A stretch of 64,000 nt of DNA. Origin: Acidothermus sp. (GTDB lineage Bacteria; Actinomycetota; Actinomycetes; Acidothermales; Acidothermaceae). Under the pieces are notes generated by a model. It worked only from the letters and a program-made list of their open reading frames with translations, did not search any database and was not told the DNA's origin. The stretch is taken from positions 1 through 64,000 of the forward strand of contig JAIMAI010000009.1 in NCBI GenBank assembly GCA_023512015.1, in the 5' to 3' direction. A program made the translations under genes and the position numbers. This document shows, piece after piece, positions 1-8,171 of this stretch. Position 1 is the first letter of the stretch. Each line of letters begins with the position of its first letter.

Positions 1-272
1 CTGCGCGGACGTCGCTGCCGCGGCCCCCGGCAACGCCGGGGCCTATCGCGCGGCCCGAGGCGCCGAAGCGGAGCCCGTTCGGCTTCCTTAAGCGGCTCCA
101 GCCACGGTTCGTGGCGGATATCATCGCCGAGCTGCGGAAGGTGACGTGGCCGTCGTTCCAGGAGACGCGCTACCTGACCATCGTTGTGGCGATTGTGGCA
201 GTGGTCATGGGCGTGTTCCTCGGCCTGGTGGACCTGCTCTTCGGCTGGATCATCGAGAGGCTGTTCTTCTAA
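1..272 (+). CDS. secE: SecE, preprotein translocase subunit (5' end outside window)
   Basis: SecE is the small essential subunit of the SecYEG inner-membrane translocase. The first full codon is at position 3 and 89 residues are visible up to TAA at 270-272. A basic, Pro-rich N-terminal stretch is followed by the family motif ELRKVTWPS and one hydrophobic membrane segment at the C-terminus. NusG starts 2 nt downstream, the classic secE-nusG pairing. The true start lies before the window, so N-terminal length is unknown. Confidence 0.9.
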   Translation, partial: ARTSLPRPPATPGPIARPEAPKRSPFGFLKRLQPRFVADIIAELRKVTWPSFQETRYLTIVVAIVAVVMGVFLGLVDLLFGWIIERLFF

Positions 273-274
273 CG

Positions 275-955
275 ATGACCGACGAACAGAAGCCGATAAC
301 CGCGCTCTCCGGCATCAGCCCCGACCAGCCCAGCAAGCGCCCGGCGCGGCGCCGCAAGTCTGAGGACGAGCTCGAGCAGGAGCAGCTCACCGACGAGGAG
401 ATCAACGCGCCCGGGCGGAAGTGGTATTTCGTGCACACGTACAGCGGGCACGAGAACAAGGTGCGCAACGCCATCAAAGCGACGGTGGAGCGCATGGACG
501 CCGGGGACAAGATTTTCCACGTGGTGGTGCCAACGGAAGACGAGATTGAGATTCGCGACGGCCAGCGGCGGACCGTGAAGCGGAAGCTCTACCCCGGTTA
601 TGTCCTGGTGCAGACCATCGAGCTGAAGGAGGGCGACCCCGTCTCCGACGCGGTGTGGCACGTCATTCGGAACACTACCGGGGTGACCGGGTTTGTGAGC
701 TCAGGCACGCGGCCGGTGCCGCTGTCGCAGGACGAGGTGAACCATATCCTCCGCGCGATGCGGATGGAGCAGCCGCGCGTCCGGGTGGCGTTCCAGCCCG
801 GGCAGTCGGTTCGCATCGTTGACGGCCCGTTCGAAGACTTCGTCGGCACGGTCGACGAAATCAACACCGAGAAGGGCCGCGTGAAGGTGATCGTGAACAT
901 GTTCGGCCGGGAGACGCCGGTCGAGCTGGACTTCCTCCAGGTGGAACGCGTCTAA
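275..955 (+). CDS. nusG: Transcription termination/antitermination protein NusG
   Basis: NusG binds RNA polymerase through its NGN domain and couples it to Rho or the ribosome through its KOW domain. The 226-residue product has an acidic/basic N-terminal tail of about 47 residues, an NGN domain opening with KWYFVHTYSGHENKV (W50), the LYPGYVLV motif, and a C-terminal KOW domain with the GPFEDFVGTV motif. ATG 275 was chosen because it follows the secE stop by 2 nt and gives the normal NusG start; a longer in-frame extension back to 146 would overlap secE. The sequence does not look like actinobacterial NusG, in contrast to the genes after 6.85 kb. The usual next gene, rplK, is absent. Confidence 0.95.
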   Translation: MTDEQKPITALSGISPDQPSKRPARRRKSEDELEQEQLTDEEINAPGRKWYFVHTYSGHENKVRNAIKATVERMDAGDKIFHVVVPTEDEIEIRDGQRRTVKRKLYPGYVLVQTIELKEGDPVSDAVWHVIRNTTGVTGFVSSGTRPVPLSQDEVNHILRAMRMEQPRVRVAFQPGQSVRIVDGPFEDFVGTVDEINTEKGRVKVIVNMFGRETPVELDFLQVERV

Positions 956-1005
956 GGTACAACGGTGGGAGCCCTGGGGGCTGCCGACGCCAGAACGCAG
1001 CACCA

Positions 1006-1032
1006 CCGCCCCGGCCGAATCGGCCGGGGCGG
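1006..1032 (+). terminator. Strong GC hairpin terminator after nusG
   Basis: A perfect 13-bp inverted repeat (CCGCCCCGGCCGA, one central base, then its complement) lies 50 nt after the nusG stop. It is followed by TTCGCTTCT, only a weak T-tract. It sits between nusG (+) and the end of the minus-strand ABC permease gene, so it may work in both directions. The remaining ~120 nt to the permease stop holds nothing I recognise. Confidence 0.7.
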
Positions 1033-1151
1033 TTCGCTTCTACCGTGTACGACCCCGCCCGGGTCGGGCGCCGCGGAGGGAGCCTGGCGTAACTCGGGAG
1101 CGCGCCGCGACTTCCGCCGCCGGGGCGAGACCACCGGGAGACAGCCGCCTG

Positions 1152-2192
1152 CTAGAAGCCTGCGCGCCCTCCGCGGCCGCGCAGGCGCGGGTCGAGGACG
1201 TCGCGGAGTGCATCGCCCGCAAGGTTGAACCCGAGCACCACGAAGGTCAGCGCCATGCCGACGATGAAGGCCATCCAGGGGTTGGACGGCCCGTTGCGGC
1301 GGCCTTCTTCGACCATCTTGCCCCAGGAGACGCGCGTGGGGTCGCCGAGGCCGAGGAAGGCGAGGGTCGCCTCAACGAGGATGTAGATGCCGATGGAGCT
1401 CGTGAAGGTGACGATGATGGGCGCGGTGATGTTGGGGAAGATGTGGCGGACCATGATGCGGAGGTCGCTTGCGCCGATGGTGCGGGCGGCGAGCACGTAG
1501 ACCTCTTCGCGGACGGCGAGAACGGCGCTCCGCACGACGCGGGCGGAACTTGCGGTACCCAGGATGCCGAGCGCAATGGTGTTGACGGTGAGGGTGGGGT
1601 TGGCGACGACCTGTCCGAAGAGGAGCAGGAGGACGAGCGGCGGGAAGGCCTGGAGCGTATCGACGATGCGCTGGATGAAGAAGTCGGCGAAGCCGCCGAA
1701 GTAGGCGCTGGCGAGGCCGACGATGGTCCCGCTGATGGTGGCGATCAGGGCTGCGCCGAGACCGACGTAGAGCGCGGTGCGCGAGCCGTGGACGATGCGC
1801 GAGTAGAGGTCGCGGCCGAGACCGTCAGTGCCGAGCCAGTGGGCGGAGGAGGGACCGCCGAACCGGATGGGGAGGTCGCTCTTCTCAAACTTTTCGGGCG
1901 GGTACTGGAGGCGGATGGTCGGGTCGACGAGGGCCTTTTCGGCGAGCTCGGGGTCGTAGGCGGGGTTCGTGGCCTTAAAGATGTCCTCGGGGTCGTACCG
2001 GTCGACCGCTTCGGCGAAGATGGCGGCGAAGACGCAGAGGCCGATGATGACCACGCCGACGCCGCCGAGGGGCTTATAGCGGAAGAAGCGGCCAATGTGG
2101 ACCAGCGCCCGGACGAGCACCGGGCGATCGCTGAGGCTGCGCGGCACGCCAAGGGTGCCGGGACGATCGAGGATTGCCTGTTCCTGGGCCAT
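1152..2192 (-). CDS. Oligopeptide/dipeptide ABC transporter permease, DppC/OppC type
   Basis: Inner-membrane permease of a peptide-type importer, 346 residues. The ABC permease EAA-loop signature is visible as ARTIGASDLRIMVRHIFPN near residue 235, and the C-terminus LDPRLRGR is typical of DppC-like proteins. A first membrane segment near residues 42-62 is followed by a periplasmic loop containing the family motif HWLGTDGLGRDLYSR. The start at 2192 is supported by AAGGAG seven bases upstream. It lies 11 nt after the partner permease, so the two are co-transcribed. The substrate (peptide, nickel, sugar) cannot be read from the sequence. Confidence 0.9.
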   Translation of the reverse strand: MAQEQAILDRPGTLGVPRSLSDRPVLVRALVHIGRFFRYKPLGGVGVVIIGLCVFAAIFAEAVDRYDPEDIFKATNPAYDPELAEKALVDPTIRLQYPPEKFEKSDLPIRFGGPSSAHWLGTDGLGRDLYSRIVHGSRTALYVGLGAALIATISGTIVGLASAYFGGFADFFIQRIVDTLQAFPPLVLLLLFGQVVANPTLTVNTIALGILGTASSARVVRSAVLAVREEVYVLAARTIGASDLRIMVRHIFPNITAPIIVTFTSSIGIYILVEATLAFLGLGDPTRVSWGKMVEEGRRNGPSNPWMAFIVGMALTFVVLGFNLAGDALRDVLDPRLRGRGGRAGF

Positions 2193-2203
2193 GGCGCTTC
2201 TCC

Positions 2204-3175
2204 TTAGGAGTACCGGATGCGCGGATCGAGCACGCCGTAGAGGAGGTCGATCGCGAGATTCACGAAGACGATGAAGGTAGCGATGACGAGGACGAAGGCC
2301 TGCACGACCGGCACGTCGCGGGCAACGATAGCGGCGAGGATGCGCCGGCCTACTCCGGGTATGGCGAACAGGTTTTCGAACACGACGTTGCCCGACAGGA
2401 GGCCGGCAAAGGTGAGGCCCAGGACGGTGACCACCGGCACGAGCGCGTTCTTCAGGGCGTGGCGGATGATGATGACGCGTTCTCGCAGGCCCTTTGCCCA
2501 GGCGGTGCGGATGTAGTCCTGGCGGAGCACTTCAAGCATCTGCGAGCGGAGGAGGCGCATGACGCCCGCCCCGGAAGCGAGACCGCCGACAACTGCAGGA
2601 ATAATGAAGAGGCGCATACTGGCCCCCGGGTCTTCCCAAAGGAGCGGGGCCGAGCTGATGGGCACCTCCCAGAGGTTCCAGCGGACCACGTAGAGGAGGG
2701 CCATCGTGGCGATCCAGAAGTTCGGCATGGCGAGTACGAGGATGGCGAAGACGCGCAGGGCGTAGTCGATCAGTGAGTCCTGGCGGATGGCCGAGATGAT
2801 GCCGATGGGGATGGAGGTGAGGATGGAGATGACCAGGGACATGAGCGCGAGCTGGAGCGAATACGGCAGGCCTTCCTTCATGCCCTGGAGGGCGGACTCG
2901 CGCGTCTGGTAGGAGATGCCGAAGTCGCCGCGGAGGAGGTTCCCGAGGTAGATGAAGTACCGCTGGACGACGGGCTTATCGAGGCCGAGGTCCTTGCGGA
3001 CGGCATCGATCTGGGCCTGCCGGAGGGCCGGGTCGGTGGAGGTCGGGTCCTGGGCGGCGATGCGCTGGGCGACGAAATCGCCGGGCAGCACGCTCGTAGC
3101 GAAGAAGACGAGCGTGGCGACGAGCCAGACGACCGGGATGTTGACCACTACCCGGCGAAGAATGTAGGTCCTCAC
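2204..3175 (-). CDS. Oligopeptide/dipeptide ABC transporter permease, DppB/OppB type
   Basis: The second permease of the same importer, 323 residues. It has the DppB-type N-terminus (MRTYILRRVVVNIPVVWLV), the GDFGISYQT motif and an EAA loop around IRTAWAKGLRERVIIIRHALKN. The C-terminus LYGVLDPRIRYS is also family-typical. The start codon at 3175 is GTG. It follows the substrate-binding lipoprotein by 96 nt on the same strand, the usual binding protein-DppB-DppC order. The two ATPase genes normally expected (DppD, DppF) are not in the window. Confidence 0.9.
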   Translation of the reverse strand: MRTYILRRVVVNIPVVWLVATLVFFATSVLPGDFVAQRIAAQDPTSTDPALRQAQIDAVRKDLGLDKPVVQRYFIYLGNLLRGDFGISYQTRESALQGMKEGLPYSLQLALMSLVISILTSIPIGIISAIRQDSLIDYALRVFAILVLAMPNFWIATMALLYVVRWNLWEVPISSAPLLWEDPGASMRLFIIPAVVGGLASGAGVMRLLRSQMLEVLRQDYIRTAWAKGLRERVIIIRHALKNALVPVVTVLGLTFAGLLSGNVVFENLFAIPGVGRRILAAIVARDVPVVQAFVLVIATFIVFVNLAIDLLYGVLDPRIRYS

Positions 3176-3271
3176 TCTCGGTGTCCCCCTTCTCCTATCT
3201 CCCTGTGAACGTGCACTGCGGGCCGAGCGCGGATTGTACCGCGTCTCGGCCCGCAGCGGAGCACCAAGTTG

Positions 3272-5101
3272 CTAGGCCGGCCGGCCCTGCCAGGTCGGGT
3301 CCTTCTGGTCGAACCACCACTGGGTGCCGTACTGGTGCTGCTGGACGAAGGCGACGGCCTCCGGGTACTTGAGGTAGTTCCAGCGGAGGGACGAGTTCAC
3401 AGCGACCAGGGTGTAGGGGATGCCGGCGCCGTAGTTCTTGACGAGCTCGCGCATGACCTCTTTCGAGAGCTCCTGGCGCTTGGCGATGTCGAATTCAACG
3501 ACGGCCTGGGCGGTGAGCTGGTCGACCTTGTCGATCTTGACGCCGAACTGCTGGAACTGCGGCTGGCTGGAGTTGTACTGGAGGTAGTTCAGGAGCGTGG
3601 GCTCGGGGTCGGACACCTCGGTGATCCAGCCGAACCAGATGTTGTTCTTCCCGTTGCCGTACTCCTGCTTGACGATCTTCGTTGTGATCGTCGAGTAGGG
3701 CTCGACCTTAGCGGTGAACTTGTTGCCGAGCACCTTCTGGAGCTGGTTCGTGATGAGGGCGGCGCCGCCGGAGTAGAGGCCCTCCCAGATGTCGGGGATG
3801 TCGACGATGATTTCGCCGAGCGCCGGGCCGCCGCCGGCCTCCCACATCTTCTTCGCCTCGGCCTCTTCCTTGGCGCGGTCTTCGAGGTAGCCGGGGAAGG
3901 TGATGAGCTCCTTTTCCGGGATGGTGAAGGCGGCCTGAGTGGGCGGGACATTGCCGGAGAGGACGGCGTTGCCCTGGAGGAGCGACTGGATGAGGGCGCG
4001 GCGGTCGAAGGCGCGGAAGATGGCGCCGATGAGGTTCGGGTTGTTCCAGGGTGCGGCGCCGCCGTAGTAGGTGCCGGCCTGGGGGTTCGCCGAGAACTGC
4101 TTGTACTCAGTGACCTTGCCCTGGTACCGCTTCAGGAGGTCATCGGCGACGGCGTTCTGGGTCGGGGTGAAGGAGTCGAGCTGCTTCTGTTCGAAGGCGG
4201 CGAGCTGGGCTGACTGGTCGGTGAAGAGGTTGAGGTACTTCACGCCGTCCCAGTTCACCTGCTTGTAGAACTTCTCGTTGCGGACGAGTTCGAGCTCGCC
4301 TTCAGCCTTGAAGGACTTCAGGACCATGCCGCCGGTGCCGATGATGAGCTCGGGCTTCAGGTTAGCGTAGTCCTTCTCGAAGGCGTCGATCGCCTCGGGG
4401 GCCTGCACCTTGGCATACGCGCCGGCGAGGGTGTTGAGGAAGAAGGGGTTGGGCGTCTTGAGGGTGACCTTGACGGTCTTCTCGTCGACAACTTCGACCT
4501 TGTCGACGACCTGGAACGCGGACTTGCGGTAGAAGTTGGGGTCGTCGGTGCCGTCGCGCAGTTTGCCGGCGACGTTGCGCTGGATGAACTTGGCGATGTC
4601 GTCGGCCTTTGCAAGGCGGCCGTTCACGGGCGGCTTGTCGTGCCAGTAGACGTTGGGGCGGAGGGTGAAGACGATGGTCTGCTTATCGGGCTGCTCCCAC
4701 TTTTCAGCGAGCGCGCCGCCGATGACGCCCTTGGTGTAGCTGTCCCACTGGACGACGCCGAGGTTCGTCCAGCCGAAGAGGGTGGAGATTGGCGTGAAGC
4801 GGGAGCGGTCGATGTCGAAGGTGTCCCAGGTGTTGCCGGCGGAGGTGAAGCGGACAACGCCGCCCTTCTGCTTTGCGGCTTCGGTGGGCGATGCAGCAGC
4901 GGTCGGCGAGCCTGCCGGCGGCTTCGTCGCGGTCGCCTGGCCGCCGCCGGTGTCATCGTCGTCGTCGCCGCAGCCGACGAGGCCGAGGGCGGCGACGCCG
5001 ACGCCGGTGACGCCCGCGGTGCCGAGGAGCCGGCGGCGTGTCATGCCCCTGCGGGCGAGCTTACGGGTCCAGTAGTTGTCGGAATCAGGCACGGTGAGCA
5101 T
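3272..5101 (-). CDS. ABC transporter substrate-binding lipoprotein, SBP family 5
   Basis: Extracytoplasmic solute-binding protein for the adjacent permeases, 609 residues. The N-terminus has a Tat-like TRRRLLG motif (residues 21-27), a hydrophobic stretch and a lipobox ending at Cys44, then an Asp-rich and Thr/Pro/Ala-rich linker to about residue 80. The body carries family-5 features such as EKWEQPDKQTIVFTLRPNVYWHD and a C-terminal region on stepwise substrate enclosure. ATG 5101 has a GA-rich Shine-Dalgarno immediately upstream; an internal Met20 directly before the Tat motif is an alternative start. Ligand unknown. Confidence 0.9.
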   Translation of the reverse strand: MLTVPDSDNYWTRKLARRGMTRRRLLGTAGVTGVGVAALGLVGCGDDDDDTGGGQATATKPPAGSPTAAASPTEAAKQKGGVVRFTSAGNTWDTFDIDRSRFTPISTLFGWTNLGVVQWDSYTKGVIGGALAEKWEQPDKQTIVFTLRPNVYWHDKPPVNGRLAKADDIAKFIQRNVAGKLRDGTDDPNFYRKSAFQVVDKVEVVDEKTVKVTLKTPNPFFLNTLAGAYAKVQAPEAIDAFEKDYANLKPELIIGTGGMVLKSFKAEGELELVRNEKFYKQVNWDGVKYLNLFTDQSAQLAAFEQKQLDSFTPTQNAVADDLLKRYQGKVTEYKQFSANPQAGTYYGGAAPWNNPNLIGAIFRAFDRRALIQSLLQGNAVLSGNVPPTQAAFTIPEKELITFPGYLEDRAKEEAEAKKMWEAGGGPALGEIIVDIPDIWEGLYSGGAALITNQLQKVLGNKFTAKVEPYSTITTKIVKQEYGNGKNNIWFGWITEVSDPEPTLLNYLQYNSSQPQFQQFGVKIDKVDQLTAQAVVEFDIAKRQELSKEVMRELVKNYGAGIPYTLVAVNSSLRWNYLKYPEAVAFVQQHQYGTQWWFDQKDPTWQGRPA

Positions 5102-5207
5102 TCCCCCTCGTTCGTTCGGCAGGGTCTATAGCTGCCATAGATCCTGCCGCCGCGGAGTATACGCATCATCGGCTGTTTGTCGATGCATCCGCTTCGGGGG
5201 TGCCTAA

Positions 5208-5864
5208 CTATTCCGTTCCGATCAGCGGGAGCCAGCGGGCGAGGAAGGCGTTGGCAGCGCGCTGGATGGCGAGGATGTCGCGCTGGGGCGACCCGGGAGG
5301 GTAGGGAGCGAGGTCGTCTTCGGTGGCCGAGCGAAAGAGGGCGCCGGCGGCCTGGAGGCCGGCGAAGATGGCGGCCGCCGCCGCGCCAAGGAGGCGGTCG
5401 GCCCCCGGCCAGGCAGGGGCGGCAGCGATGCGGGCGAGGGGGTCGGCGAGGCCGCGGCCGCGGACTGCGGGGGAGTGGCCGCGGGCGAGACCCCAGTGGA
5501 GGTGGGGGCCGGTGCTCAGCCCGGTGGACCCGCACAGCCCAAGGCCGTCGCCGGGGCGGACCGGCTGGCCGGGCAGGACATCGACGCGGGAGAGGTGGGC
5601 GTAGAGAGTTCGCCAGCCGCCGGGGTGGGCGAGCTCGACCGCGTTCCCGAAGACGGGGTCGCCGGAGCGGACGTCGATGACGACGCCTGGGGCAGGCGCG
5701 CGGACTGGCGATCCCGGCGGGGCGCCGATGTCGACGCCGGTATGGCCGCCGACGTGCTGGGGGATGGCTGCGGAGCCGAATGCCGCGGTAATGGTGCCGG
5801 AGATTGGCAGTCCGATATAGTTGGCGCCGTCGAGGAGGGCAGGTCCGAATTCGATGCTGCTCAT
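5208..5864 (-). CDS. M23-family (LytM-type) metallopeptidase
   Basis: A LytM-type zinc endopeptidase domain that in this family cuts peptidoglycan cross-bridges. Both metal motifs are visible: HxxxD as H41-TGV-D45 and HxH as H121-L-H123, with the additional His90 (YAHL). The family turns GTPVRAPAPG-like and GSTGLSTGPHLHWG are present. The 218-residue product has no recognisable signal peptide or membrane anchor, so either the true start is elsewhere or export is by another route. About 60 residues after the domain are unassigned. It lies 106 nt upstream of the binding-protein gene on the same strand. Confidence 0.8.
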   Translation of the reverse strand: MSSIEFGPALLDGANYIGLPISGTITAAFGSAAIPQHVGGHTGVDIGAPPGSPVRAPAPGVVIDVRSGDPVFGNAVELAHPGGWRTLYAHLSRVDVLPGQPVRPGDGLGLCGSTGLSTGPHLHWGLARGHSPAVRGRGLADPLARIAAAPAWPGADRLLGAAAAAIFAGLQAAGALFRSATEDDLAPYPPGSPQRDILAIQRAANAFLARWLPLIGTE

Positions 5865-6000
5865 GCGGGAAGCGTGAACTTGCCGCAGCGCAGCCCGAAG
5901 GTTGAGCCGTCACCGCAGGCGCGGATATCGGGGATTCCCTGATGGGCCGTGGCCCGGCTGCAGCCGACACTAACGGGAAGGGGGACAGGGACGCGAGACA

Positions 6001-7158
6001 ATGGCTCCCGGCCAGAGCCTGACACCTGAAGACCGGGCGGTGCTGCACGAGCTCGCGCTCGCGGCTGATGCCGCGGGGCCGCTCCCGGAGCGGTTCCGGA
6101 CGTTCGCCGCGGCCCTGTGCGGGGCGGCAGGCGCGGACCTCCTCACCCTGTTCGTGGCCGAGGGCGACGGAGGGAGCGCCCGGGTGGCGGGTTCGTGGCC
6201 GGTAGAGCATCCGCCGGCGCTGGTGGGGCGGGTCCTGCCGGCGGAATCGGTCGGGCTGGAACTCGGCGCGGCGCTGGCGAACGGGGAGGCGTTCCGGGCG
6301 GGGGCAGGGGAGCACCCGGCGGCTGCAGTGCTGGAGGGGCTGGGCTACCGCGCGGGCTGGGTTTGCACGCTCGTTGACCGGGGCGAACCGGTCGGGCTGG
6401 TCGTGGCGGCGTTCCGGGCCGGCGAACCGGATGCCCGGGCGCAGGCGCTGCTTCGGGCGGGGGCAGACTTGCTCGCCGCCGCCGCGGCGCGGGAGCGGGA
6501 GATTCGCCGGGCGATGACCGCTGCCGCCCGGGCGCGGGCTGCGGCGGAGCTGGCCGCGGGCCTGAGCCGGGGAGACACCTTCGAGACGCTGTTCGCGGCG
6601 CTGGCCGGGCTGCTGCCGGAGGCGCTGCCGGTCGACTACCTCGGGCTGGTGCTGCGCGGGCCGGGCGGCTTCGCGCTGGTGGGTGAGACGCCGGCGGGCG
6701 TGCACCGGGGGCTGCCGCCGACAGACGAGGGGAATGCGTTCATCGAGCAGCTGGCGGCGCAGGGCGATGTGCTGCAGTTCCGGCCGGAGGCAGGCGCGAG
6801 CCCGGACGACGGGCTGGCGCTGGCGGGGTACGGGCGGGCGGCCATCGGCGTCGTCCCCACCGTGGTCGCGCTGCGGGAAAAGGCCGCCCGGGTCGTCGCC
6901 GCGGAATTACGTCGGTTGGACCGGAAAATCCCGCAGCTCGACGGCCGGGTACGCGAAGAAATCCACGCGGCGGTGCGGCGCGTCGTCGACAAGTTGCTGC
7001 ACGCCCCGACCGTGCGGGTCCAAGAGCTCGCCGGATCCGCCGGTCCGGATTCGTATTCCGAGGCGCTGCGCACCCTCTTCGACCTCGATTTGGCCACCAC
7101 CGAGGCGATATCGCGGCCGGACGCGGTGTACGACGAAGCGGCGGAGGAGCGGCCGTGA
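6001..7158 (+). CDS. Chimeric ORF: GAF-domain protein joined to C-terminal domain of glutamyl-tRNA reductase (HemA)
   Basis: An open frame of 385 codons with two unrelated halves. Residues 1-285 resemble GAF sensor proteins (roughly 20-160 and 188-285) and contain no lysine. From [14 protein letters not shown] (residue 286) onward it is the C-terminal dimerisation domain of glutamyl-tRNA reductase, ending [13 protein letters not shown], with lysines reappearing at once. The NADPH-binding and catalytic domains of HemA are absent, so it cannot make glutamate-1-semialdehyde. Its stop overlaps hemC by GTGA, exactly as hemA-hemC does in actinobacteria. I infer an assembly join rather than a real fusion protein. 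Confidence 0.85.
   Translation: MAPGQSLTPEDRAVLHELALAADAAGPLPERFRTFAAALCGAAGADLLTLFVAEGDGGSARVAGSWPVEHPPALVGRVLPAESVGLELGAALANGEAFRAGAGEHPAAAVLEGLGYRAGWVCTLVDRGEPVGLVVAAFRAGEPDARAQALLRAGADLLAAAAAREREIRRAMTAAARARAAAELAAGLSRGDTFETLFAALAGLLPEALPVDYLGLVLRGPGGFALVGETPAGVHRGLPPTDEGNAFIEQLAAQGDVLQFRPEAGASPDDGLALAGYGRAAIGVVPTVVALREKAARVVAAELRRLDRKIPQLDGRVREEIHAAVRRVVDKLLHAPTVRVQELAGSAGPDSYSEALRTLFDLDLATTEAISRPDAVYDEAAEERP
6847..6864. other. Putative breakpoint between two genomes
   Basis: Codons 283-288 of the chimeric frame mark the change from GAF-like to HemA-like protein. Genes before this point are non-actinobacterial in character and genes after it are actinobacterial. Codon style also changes: AA-rich codons such as AAA, GAA and AAT become common only after the junction. 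A shared GTCGTC/CCC-type stretch at the join could have served as overlap for an assembler, but the exact base cannot be fixed by eye. Confidence 0.75.
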
Positions 7159-8171
7159 CCACGACCGCCGCGCTCGCCGTGCTGCGGTTGGGTACCCGCC
7201 GGAGCGCGCTCGCCCGTGCCCAGGCGGAGACCGTCGCCGCCCGGCTGCGCGCAGCGGGGCAGCCGGTCGAGCTGGTCGCCGTCCACACCGAAGGAGACCG
7301 CCTGGCCGACCGGGCGCTGCGCGACCTGGGCGGAAGCGGAGTCTTCGTCGCCGACCTCCGCGCCCGATTGCTCGCCGGCGAGGTGGATGTCGTCGTCCAC
7401 TCGCTGAAGGATCTCCCGACCGCCGACGTCGCGGGTCTCGAACTCGCCGCAGTGCCTCCCCGCGAGAACCCGCGCGACGCCGTCGTCTCCCGCGGCGGCC
7501 TCCCCCTCCTCGCCCTGCCACCCGGAGCGACCGTCGGCACCGGGTCACCGCGGCGTGAGGCTCAGCTGCGGCACGTCCGGCCCGATCTCGACGTCCGCCC
7601 GATCCGCGGCAACGTCGACACCCGGCTACGCAAAGTAGCGGACGGCGAATTCGACGCGGTCGTCGTCGCCGCGGCCGGACTGGCACGGCTCGGTCGTATC
7701 GCGGAGGCGAGCGAAATCCTCGACCCGGCCGTGATGCTGCCCGCCCCCGGACAAGGCGCCCTCGCGGTGGAATGCCGCGCCGCCGACCTCGGCGAAGACG
7801 AGCGGCTGGCCGCCCTGATGAGCGGCCTCGACGATCCCGCCACCCGAGCCGCCGTCACCGCGGAGCGCAGCGTGCTCGCCGCCCTGCAGGCGGGATGCTC
7901 GGCGCCGGTCGCAGCGTTGGCTGAAGTGCAGGCCGATGGACGGTTGCGCCTGGAGGCCGCGGTCATCGCCCCCACGGGCACCGCCGTCGTCCGCGATTCG
8001 TTGACCGGCGCGGTGGAGGAGGCGGTCGACCTCGGACGACGGCTCGCGACCAGGCTGCTCGCGCACGGCGCGGCCCCAATACTTGCGGACCAGCGGGGGA
8101 GAACGACCACGCACGCACCAGACAACCCCGGTCGCTACGGGGACGACGAGAGAACAGGGCAACGGCAATGA
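7155..8171 (+). CDS. hemC: Hydroxymethylbilane synthase (porphobilinogen deaminase)
   Basis: Polymerises four porphobilinogens into hydroxymethylbilane. The 338-residue protein shows the N-terminal [15 protein letters not shown] motif, catalytic Asp86 in [38 protein letters not shown] and the cofactor-attachment Cys248 in LQAGCSAP. The start is GTG 7155, overlapping the preceding hemA stop (GTGA); the stop overlaps the next ATG (ATGA). Translational coupling along the haem operon is therefore likely. The C-terminal ~25 residues are a non-conserved polar tail. Confidence 0.97.
   Translation: MTTTAALAVLRLGTRRSALARAQAETVAARLRAAGQPVELVAVHTEGDRLADRALRDLGGSGVFVADLRARLLAGEVDVVVHSLKDLPTADVAGLELAAVPPRENPRDAVVSRGGLPLLALPPGATVGTGSPRREAQLRHVRPDLDVRPIRGNVDTRLRKVADGEFDAVVVAAAGLARLGRIAEASEILDPAVMLPAPGQGALAVECRAADLGEDERLAALMSGLDDPATRAAVTAERSVLAALQAGCSAPVAALAEVQADGRLRLEAAVIAPTGTAVVRDSLTGAVEEAVDLGRRLATRLLAHGAAPILADQRGRTTTHAPDNPGRYGDDERTGQRQ

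Noticed and set aside
6001-7158. A genuine new GAF-HemA sensor-enzyme fusion
   Set aside because: The HemA part lacks its catalytic and NADPH domains, and the genomic character changes at the same point; an assembly join explains it better.
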